Source of the DNA: Pleurocapsales cyanobacterium LEGE 06147
GTDB taxonomy: Bacteria > Cyanobacteriota > Cyanobacteriia > Cyanobacteriales > Xenococcaceae
Reading direction: 5' to 3'
Assembly: GCA_015207585.1 (NCBI GenBank)
Contig: JADEWQ010000023.1
Coordinates: forward strand, 1-59,495
Length of the DNA: 59,495 nucleotides
Part shown: in pieces, positions 54,674 to 59,495 of the stretch
How positions within the stretch are numbered: the stretch's first letter is position 1
How the letters are laid out: the number at the start of each line of letters is the position of its first letter
Position numbers and translations under genes: made by a program
The notes under the pieces: generated by a model
Told to the model about the DNA's origin: nothing
What the model saw: the letters and a program-made list of their open reading frames with translations, nothing else
The model's database searches: none

Positions 54674-54932
54674 GGGTTAATTTCTCTGAAGATGTTATAG
54701 ATGCTTGAATTCAGCACGAACTTTATTATAGCTTGGCGGAACTGAGCTTGTTCTCTTGTCCTCATTGATAGAGCGATTCTCCGTAAAAATGTTAGGATTA
54801 GGGTCGAGAAAGAAGATTAATGATTAAGTTTTTATTCAGTATCGAAGGTTTTTTCCGTAAAGTATTGAGCTATTTCTTGTCCAATAATCTTGTCTCTCTA
54901 AACACAACACTCATTGAGAGAACAATTAATTT
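54674..54932. other. Intergenic region between divergent genes
   Basis: A 259-bp gap between FkbM and the RRM gene fragment. No feature was recognised. Confidence 0.4.
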
Positions 54933-55148
54933 ATGTCAATTTATGTAGGCAATTTATCTTACGAAGTCGATCGAGAAGACTTAAACGAAGTCTTTAGCGA
55001 GTATGGAACTGTTAAACGGGTTCATGTTCCTACCGACCGCGATACAGGTCGCGTCAGAGGATTTGCTTTTGTACTAATTGACTACTGTGTCCATGTAAAC
55101 TCTTGTTTAATTTTAGCGTTTAGCGATCGCGGTATAGTCAAAACATAG
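54933..55148 (+). pseudogene. RNA-binding protein (RRM, Rbp type) truncated inside RNP1
   Basis: The start MSIYVGNLSYEVDREDLNEVF, GTVKRVHVPTDRDTGRVRGFAFV is a cyanobacterial Rbp-type RRM: RNP2 is IYVGNL and RNP1 begins RGFAFV. Normal proteins continue EM... and end after 80-100 residues with Gly-rich tails. Here the reading turns at V46 to LIDYCVHVNSCLIL and stops. The second half of the RRM is lost, so RNA binding is unlikely. The cold-responsive type of leader upstream may still be active. Confidence 0.82.
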
Positions 55149-55319
55149 GTGCGATTGCCTCAAAACACGCTTCAGATACGCCTCAGAGAGATTGTACCCA
55201 GTAACGGGGTCTTTCAAAATTGATGGAAGCTCCTCTGGATAAGGCTTTCGTTGATTTTTCAATCTGAAAGTTCCGTAATAATTACTTGATGTGTTACAAA
55301 GAATCTTGCTCTTCGGCAA
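55113..55319 (-). CDS. Unrecognised small open frame, possibly a fragment
   Basis: The 68 residues (YYGTFRLKNQRKPYPEELPS, NLSEAYLKRVLRQSHLCFDY) show no known motif. It abuts the break in the RRM gene and may be the 3' end of a gene brought by the same rearrangement. Weak support. Confidence 0.3.
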   Translation of the reverse strand: MPKSKILCNTSSNYYGTFRLKNQRKPYPEELPSILKDPVTGYNLSEAYLKRVLRQSHLCFDYTAIAKR

Positions 55320-55341
55320 GAGCCAATGCTCTGTTAATTAA

Positions 55342-55818
55342 ATGTTAGAGTCCTTCTTATTGAGTTCTTTCCTAATCTCTCAATCATCGATTGCTGAACC
55401 AAAATTTCTTGCTTTGAAAAATCAACTAGAAAAATTCGGTTTTCAGGTGATAATTGCTCTTCCTCCACTTAAGCATTCTCCCCAGCAAAACATCGGTGGC
55501 AATCCTCCTTTGCCAAGACCTTATGGTTTATTAGAATCTTCCAAGAAAATAATCTGGATTAATCCAGTGGTTTTCGATTTACAAATTGCTACTCAAACTC
55601 TAATCCATGAATCAGTTCATGCAGCGCAAGTATGTGCTGGAGGAGGAAAATTAAAAACTTTAGGTCTAGACATTCAACCCATTAATTATGCTCGACCATT
55701 TTTCCTGCGTTATGCTGATGTCCACAGGCAGGATTTAGAAAGAGAAGCTTATGCAGTACAAACTCAGCCCAATAGTTTTGAATTAGCAACTTCTCTCCTC
55801 CAACAAAACTGTAAATAA
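55342..55818 (+). CDS. HExxH-type putative metallopeptidase/zincin fold
   Basis: The 158-residue protein has TLIHESVHAAQVCAGGG with a HExxH zinc motif (HESVH) at about residue 94, and an acidic block DLEREAYAVQTQP downstream whose Glu may be the third ligand. This looks like the many short cyanobacterial proteins with HESVHAAQ that I recall, function not established. The N-terminal hydrophobic stretch (MLESFLLSSFLISQSSIA) could be a signal peptide with cleavage near A18. Confidence 0.72.
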   Translation: MLESFLLSSFLISQSSIAEPKFLALKNQLEKFGFQVIIALPPLKHSPQQNIGGNPPLPRPYGLLESSKKIIWINPVVFDLQIATQTLIHESVHAAQVCAGGGKLKTLGLDIQPINYARPFFLRYADVHRQDLEREAYAVQTQPNSFELATSLLQQNCK

Positions 55819-55820
55819 AT

Positions 55821-56315
55821 TCAAGACTTTCTCACCCAACCTTCGCCCTTAACTTCCCATTGTTCGGTTAATGCTCTGGCTAAAGCTTGTCCTCTGGGTT
55901 TTTTCCCCTTAACTCGATAATCACGAATTAAGAGATTGCTGACACCTAAAAGCTCTGATAACTTCATGTCAGTTAGTATCTTCTCATCCTCTGTAGGATC
56001 TGATTCGACTCTAGGTGCAGTAACGTTAACTCCCGATAATTGATTTTCCACTTTTGTCAGTCGCGAGTCTAATTGCTCGATCGCTTGCCGTAACTCATCT
56101 GTTATCGTTTCATTGGTTACGGGTAAAGTCGAATCTATATGTGCAATACCAATTTTAATTAGTTCGAGGATGGTGGGGGTAACTTCTGGTTTATTACTGC
56201 GGTGATGAATTTTGGCATTGAAATGATGAATAGCGATCTCTCTTATTTGCTCATAAAGTTCATTGGGAATGCGAACATCAACCCTGGTAACATTTTCTGT
56301 CCTTCTGCTCGTCAT
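55821..56315 (-). CDS. Ribbon-helix-helix-type DNA-binding protein, plasmid-like
   Basis: Residues 10-60 (TRVDVRIPNELYEQIREIAI ... TPTILELIKIGIAHID) form a ribbon-helix-helix pattern. A coiled linker follows (LRQAIEQLDSRLTKVENQL). Residues 115-160 (MKLSELLGVSNLLIRDYRVKGKK) look like a second HTH. Three TATCGG repeats at exact 10-bp spacing overlap the start codon and are probable autoregulatory sites. Plasmid partition and copy-control proteins have this design. Confidence 0.65.
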   Translation of the reverse strand: MTSRRTENVTRVDVRIPNELYEQIREIAIHHFNAKIHHRSNKPEVTPTILELIKIGIAHIDSTLPVTNETITDELRQAIEQLDSRLTKVENQLSGVNVTAPRVESDPTEDEKILTDMKLSELLGVSNLLIRDYRVKGKKPRGQALARALTEQWEVKGEGWVRKS

Positions 56316-56344
56316 ATCGGATAGTATCGGTATTTATCGGATAG
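56315..56344. promoter_or_regulatory. Three phased TATCGG direct repeats
   Basis: TATCGG begins at 56315, 56325 and 56335, one per helical turn; the outer two extend to TATCGGATAG. They sit at the 5' end of the ribbon-helix-helix gene (start codon 56313-56315), a common place for RHH repressor operators. Confidence 0.7.
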
Positions 56345-56454
56345 AGCTAACCATACCATTAATAACCGTTTGTTATTTGAATACGTCGAGTTTTAAAGCT
56401 TGGGGATTCTTCAATTACTTAAGTATTTACTGCGTTACTTACTGCATTACTTAA

Positions 56455-56943
56455 TTACTTGCTTGTATTTTTGGGCTTCTTTAATAGTTGGAGTGTCCTA
56501 TCATCTCGATCGCCCTGAAAATACTGATCGAGGACACGGATAAATATAGGCTCTGCTGCAACTTCAGAAAATAATGTCATAGACGATTTAAGTTTGAGGT
56601 CATCGGGATAGCCAAAGATTTCTGAAACTGTTTTTCCTTCAATTGCAAAAATCGTATTCGCACACTCTCTCAATCTCCTTCCCAAAACGGGATGATTTAG
56701 ATAGGCGAGCGCTTCTTCTGGGCTTTTTATGGCGTAATATTTTGAAGTTGTACTTTGAGCTAATCCGTCAAGCTGAGGAAATATATACCACATCCAATGA
56801 GAACGCTTGCGACCATTTTTTAACTCTGCCAAAACGCGATTGTAGACTTTGTCTTGTGCGCTGATGAAACGAGTTAAGTCAAAATTTTCTTTCTTCTCGA
56901 CAACTGGTAAAGCTGATTTAACTTCAACGGCGAGAAGTCCCAC
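56455..56943 (-). CDS. DUF1810-family protein
   Basis: FDLTRFISAQDKVYNRVLAELKNGRKRSHWMWYIFPQL is the DUF1810 signature, followed by YAIKSPEEALAYLNHPVLGRRLRECANTI and FGYPDDLKLKSSMTLF. These proteins are about 140-150 residues; with the GTG start at 56943 it is 162, so the first residues may be extra. Function unknown. Found on plasmids and chromosomes of many bacteria. Confidence 0.85.
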   Translation of the reverse strand: MGLLAVEVKSALPVVEKKENFDLTRFISAQDKVYNRVLAELKNGRKRSHWMWYIFPQLDGLAQSTTSKYYAIKSPEEALAYLNHPVLGRRLRECANTIFAIEGKTVSEIFGYPDDLKLKSSMTLFSEVAAEPIFIRVLDQYFQGDRDDRTLQLLKKPKNTSK

Positions 56944-57333
56944 GCCATAACGTAGTTTGGCGCTGCGGATGAATCGCCGACCGGCTCTTTACTTTCCATG
57001 AAAATCATGTGATAATTGATACTGGACGTAAGGTTTGTACCTGAATTGATCCAAGGATTGGGAATCGCCCAACCAGATTGACACGAACGTACTGGGGAAC
57101 CAGGTGAACAGTGCAAACTCTGGGAAACGTAATGTAATTGAATAAGATCAAGACGACACTTAGTACCGCTGGTCTAGCGGGGAAAGAAATTGCCTGTCAA
57201 GTCGAGCGAGCGGGTGCGGAACCAAGTTCCGCACCATTCGAGTCGAGCGTCGAGCTGTCGGGGAACCAACGGTGGGAGCAGTCATGCGTTTGTACCAACG
57301 AGTTCTAGATAAGTGGCGCGGGGCAGGAAGCTC
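56944..57333. other. Gap with IS605-like remnant
   Basis: A 390-bp gap. The part 57133-57355 is listed as an IS remnant. No intact gene was recognised in 56944-57132. Confidence 0.4.
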
Positions 57334-57355
57334 TCAATCGTGAGGTTGAGAAGCC
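57133..57355 (+). mobile_element. Probable tnpB 3'-end remnant
   Basis: A frame reading STAGLAGKEIACQVERAGAE and ESSVELSGNQRWEQSC resembles the tail of a TnpB-type protein. A perfect 10-bp hairpin GGTGCGGAAC-caa-GTTCCGCACC (57213-57235) lies in it, and CTCTCAA/TTGAGAAG (57331-57353) may be the right-end foldback. No zinc ribbon, so the call is weak. Confidence 0.4.
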
Positions 57356-57549
57356 CATTCTATACTGCTTGCAGTTAGCGTTGGGAGGAAGTCACTTTCT
57401 TGCTTTGGTGGTAGCTCTGGAGTTTCTGGTTCTGGTAGCTGCTCCTGTTCAGACTCTTTTACCGTTTCAACCTTCGATTCGTCTGCACCATAGACAAACT
57501 GCTCGGCTAAGGTATCCTGAAGAGACTTACGTTGCTTCTTTTGATTCAT
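57334..57549 (-). CDS. Small hydrophilic plasmid-type protein
   Basis: 71 residues: MNQKKQRKSLQDTLAEQFVYG followed by an acidic, proline-rich tail (EQEQLPEPETPELPPKQ). The block KKQRKSLQD-L-EQFVYG recurs in small genes near parA in cyanobacterial plasmids as I recall. It overlaps the IS-like remnant by 22 bp. Function unknown. Confidence 0.55.
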   Translation of the reverse strand: MNQKKQRKSLQDTLAEQFVYGADESKVETVKESEQEQLPEPETPELPPKQESDFLPTLTASSIEWASQPHD

Positions 57550-57597
57550 GATTCGCTACGCTCCAGTTCGGAATTCGGAAAGACCTTCGGTAGTCGC

Positions 57598-57978
57598 TTA
57601 CGCGAACGGAGTTCGGAGTTTTTTTTCTTTGAGCTTTCTGGTGATGGTGACTAAGATTTTGATAATTTCATCGCTTTCTTGTTTCAAAGCTCTGACTTTC
57701 TCTTCTTTAATCACTTCAGCCTCAACTAAAATAATTAACCAGTATTCTGTTTCTCTGGCTTCTTTAAGGGCAATCTCTAATTTATGCAGAAAATCTCGAT
57801 CGCTTTGTGCCGATTGAGCTTCGCGAACATTTGCCCCGATTGATGTCCCTGAACGAATTAGTTGTTTACCTAGAACTCTGGCTACTCCACCAACTTCATC
57901 TAAAAACTTACAAAGTTTGACGATTCTAATGGCAAAACTAAGCGTCCTTTCTTGAATCTTTGCATTTTTACTATTCAT
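57598..57978 (-). CDS. Four-helix-bundle protein (S23/IVS type)
   Basis: The 126 residues have the family pattern AIRIVKLCKFL, VLGKQLIRSGTSIGANVREA and KLEIALKEARETEYWLIIL. This family includes the protein once found in 23S rRNA intervening sequences; its role is not clear. The gene is embedded in repeats (GGAGTTCGGAGTT, GAATTCCGAAC) on both sides, so it may be a mobile cassette. Confidence 0.85.
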   Translation of the reverse strand: MNSKNAKIQERTLSFAIRIVKLCKFLDEVGGVARVLGKQLIRSGTSIGANVREAQSAQSDRDFLHKLEIALKEARETEYWLIILVEAEVIKEEKVRALKQESDEIIKILVTITRKLKEKKLRTPFA

Positions 57979-58040
57979 AACTCCGAATTCCGAACTTCTA
58001 ACTCCGAACTCATTGATAATATTTCTTTGAACAATTTTTC

Positions 58041-58280
58041 CTATTCGGCGGCTGATTCAGAAGCTGGTTTACCTGGTAAATTCCATACAGTTGCAGATTG
58101 ACCAGAGGTATCGGCGATCACTTGTTTTTGGTGAATCACTGTATTGAGTAAAATCGCCCCTGGATTCTTACTAAGTAGGGCGATCGCTTCATCTTTTAAT
58201 TTCGTTCCTTTAACTGCGCGAGAAAGAAACAGTGCAGCTAAAGGTAATCCACCTCTGACTGATTGAGCTTGTTTAAGTAA
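58041..58280 (-). pseudogene. ParA-family partition ATPase, C-terminal fragment
   Basis: On the minus strand from 58280 the frame reads QSVRGGLPLAALFLSRAVKG, TKLKDEAIALLSKNPGAILL and TVIHQKQVIADTSGQSATVW, the C-terminal part of cyanobacterial plasmid ParA. It ends at TAG 58041-58043 where homologues continue (AAE-Y-EKLFKEIL), and the same frame resumes as EKLFKEILSM. The Walker A half is missing; the frame is closed by TAA at 58281. Confidence 0.75.
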
Positions 58281-58636
58281 TTAATGACTCATTTAATTAA
58301 GCAATTAATAACTGACTTACTGATTTTAAAAATGCCATCAGAAGAGCTATAAATGATTTTCCTAAAGGGAAATAAAACGGGAAAGATGAACTCGTCCAAT
58401 TTTGAATTGAGAATTGAAGCCAATTAATATCGAGACTCATAAACTCCGCTTCAACTTACAGCAACCAGATACTACCGCCTCAAGATTCGCGTTTCTACCT
58501 ACCCCTGCTCAAGCCGACACCTCAACAAGTAGATCGAACGAGTCTTTTCTTAAAGTAGTGGTTCACGGAATCTTTACAAACTTCCATGGAATTCCGCGAT
58601 CCGATCGTAGTTTTTTTTTCTATCCATGTTCATAAT
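58281..58636. other. Gap upstream of the HTH gene
   Basis: Contains a weak 73-residue frame (58414-58635, starting TTG) with no motif, a 10-bp palindrome TTCCATGGAA at 58582-58591 and TCCAT/ATGGA arms at 58623-58641 around the next start codon. These may be operators; unproved. Confidence 0.4.
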
Positions 58637-59218
58637 ATGGACAGTAAGAAAAAAAATTTTGCCATGAAAAAGGAGTATTCCACGGAAACCATGACAATCC
58701 GACCCGAAGAGTTGATGGAAGAACTAGGCATTAAAAAGTCAAAATACTACCAGGTTCTCAAGGAGTTAGAAATCAAGGCAGACAAGGATTCAACTGGTAA
58801 ATCCTATCTAACAGAGTCGCAAGCCGAACAAGTTAAAAGTTACTTATTAAATAATATGCATAAAGAAGAAAATCAAGATTTAAATAACAATTCAATAATC
58901 AAAGTCAATGATAGTAACTTAGCTACTTCAACTAATACTAATTCTGAAGAAAATATCTATGTAGAACCTGAAGATCCAATCGATAATTTCGATATCGATA
59001 AACTACTTCGCAAGGCAGCCCAACTGAAAGCTCGCGAACTGGCGACTCCCGATCTAGCCATCAGAGCGATCGCCGACCGGATGACTGAGGACGATCTACC
59101 AGAAGACTTAAAGCAGAAAGTATTCGCTGTGAGGGAAGCAGTCAACCCAAAGTGGACACCCGCCGAGCTAGCAGACAAAATACTAGCTCAACACCGCAGC
59201 AATCGAGGCGGGAGTTAG
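58637..59218 (+). CDS. Plasmid-type HTH protein
   Basis: The start at ATG 58637 (MDSKKKNFAMKKEYSTETMT) is uncertain; ATGs at 58664 and 58691 are also possible. Residues about 20-65 (RPEELMEELGIKKSKYYQVLKELEIKADKDSTGKSYLTESQAEQVKSYL) form a MerR-like or winged helix DNA-binding unit. The rest is acidic and N-rich, with a helical C-terminus (KAAQLKARELATPDLAIRAIADRM). Such genes often lie next to partition or replication genes. Confidence 0.6.
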   Translation: MDSKKKNFAMKKEYSTETMTIRPEELMEELGIKKSKYYQVLKELEIKADKDSTGKSYLTESQAEQVKSYLLNNMHKEENQDLNNNSIIKVNDSNLATSTNTNSEENIYVEPEDPIDNFDIDKLLRKAAQLKARELATPDLAIRAIADRMTEDDLPEDLKQKVFAVREAVNPKWTPAELADKILAQHRSNRGGS

Positions 59219-59385
59219 AAATTCAAAATTCAGAATTCAAAATTCAAAATTGGGAACAATTTGAGAAAGTCTGTGAAGCAGTCAGGGCTGGTAATTCTGT
59301 ATTAGTTCTCGGTGAAGCTGGTACGGGTACAGAAGAGTTTGCCCAAAATCTCTTTGAGGAAATGTCGGGGGATAGAAACAGTTAG
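59206..59385 (+). pseudogene. P-loop (AAA-type) ATPase, N-terminal fragment
   Basis: The frame reads FKIQNWEQFEKVCEAVRAGN, VLVLGEAGTGTEEFAQNLFEEM and then stops. GEAGTGTEE is a Walker A motif in which the Lys of GKT/S is replaced (GT-E). It overlaps the preceding gene in another frame if extended to GTG 59152, so I take it as a fragment. Preceded by ATTCAAAATT-type short tandem repeats. Confidence 0.55.
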
Positions 59386-59406
59386 CTAAAATCTAGTAAA
59401 ATCTGT

Positions 59407-59412
59407 TATAAT
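59407..59412 (+). promoter_or_regulatory. -10 box upstream of the last gene
   Basis: TATAAT lies 9 bp before the ATG at 59421, so the transcript would be nearly leaderless. No good -35 element was seen. Confidence 0.4.
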
Positions 59413-59420
59413 CTCTAACT

Positions 59421-59495
59421 ATGGAAAACAGATTTATCAAGATTGGAGCAGCAGCTAACTTGCTAGGCGTGTCAGTAGAAACGTTGCGTAAGTGG
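59421..59495 (+). CDS. MerR-type HTH protein, possibly IS607 TnpA (3' end outside window)
   Basis: The 25 residues visible are MENRFIKIGAAANLLGVSVE followed by TLRKW, a MerR-like helix-turn-helix. IS607-type serine recombinases begin in this way and have the same spacing, but a MerR regulator or other HTH protein cannot be excluded. Cut by the window end. Confidence 0.55.
   Translation, partial: MENRFIKIGAAANLLGVSVETLRKW

Noticed and set aside
56874-57116. Minus-strand frame of 80 residues
   Set aside because: Overlaps the DUF1810 gene start in another frame and has no conserved pattern.

Overview
The window is chromosomal DNA from a cyanobacterium. It carries psbB (CP47), psbT and psb27 of photosystem II, the cyanobacterial type of hfq, sigG with its anti-sigma factor, and many copies of the HIP1 octamer GCGATCGC. 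It is AT-rich. Genus cannot be fixed from the sequence alone. Genes of the hps (hormogonium polysaccharide) type, a hopping population of IS200/IS605 (TnpB) remnants and plasmid-like genes fit a larger-genome, surface-living cyanobacterium, but this is inference.

Layout. 1-1.2 kb: 3' part of a tnpB gene and a remnant of an ABC1/AarF kinase gene. 1.2-8.9 kb: ordinary chromosomal genes (manC, a membrane protein with a LytR C-terminal domain, a lumenal pentapeptide-repeat protein, a frameshifted SGNH hydrolase, psb27, a lipid-A-disaccharide-synthase-related protein, an HdeD-like membrane protein, small conserved proteins). 9.4-15.2 kb: a polysaccharide cluster hpsL-N-O-P followed by a secreted protein with curlin-like repeats. 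15.5-24.5 kb: metK, a HAD phosphatase, rpsA, nrdR, psbT, psbB, a shortened aldo/keto reductase, ald. 24.6-25.3 kb: a CHAD-domain gene split by a TnpB remnant. 25.5-28.3 kb: an NAD-salvage operon pncB-nadD-nrtR with two perfect inverted-repeat operators upstream. 28.5-34.2 kb: a 50-residue protein, an Spx/ArsC-like protein, tldD, an orphan receiver, rseP, nth, rpsN. 34.3-38.2 kb: bioD, a 3'-truncated hemerythrin-like gene, a methyltransferase broken by one TGA codon, and several IS-derived structured scars. 38.2-42 kb: a three-gene cassette (class III aminotransferase, sulfotransferase, flippase-like membrane protein). 42-48.8 kb: dapF/hfq, an M23 peptidase, a ComFB-family protein, sigG and anti-sigma, hemE, an SDR epimerase.

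From 48.8 kb to the end the DNA is accessory: a 3.3 kb unit bounded by two identical-looking 246-bp inverted repeats and carrying transposase halves, a coiled-coil protein and a DUF6883/DUF4926 operon; then fragments of a subtilase, an RRM protein, ParA and a P-loop protein, mixed with intact-looking small genes (FkbM methyltransferase, HExxH protein, a ribbon-helix-helix protein with phased TATCGG repeats at its start, DUF1810, four-helix-bundle protein). This looks like a decaying plasmid-like island.

The strongest points for follow-up are the IR-bounded DUF6883/DUF4926 cassette, the aminotransferase-sulfotransferase-flippase cassette, the recurrence of IS605 3' ends (TnpB C-terminus plus foldback) without the rest of the element, and the paired NrtR-type operators. 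No tRNA, rRNA or CRISPR array was seen.
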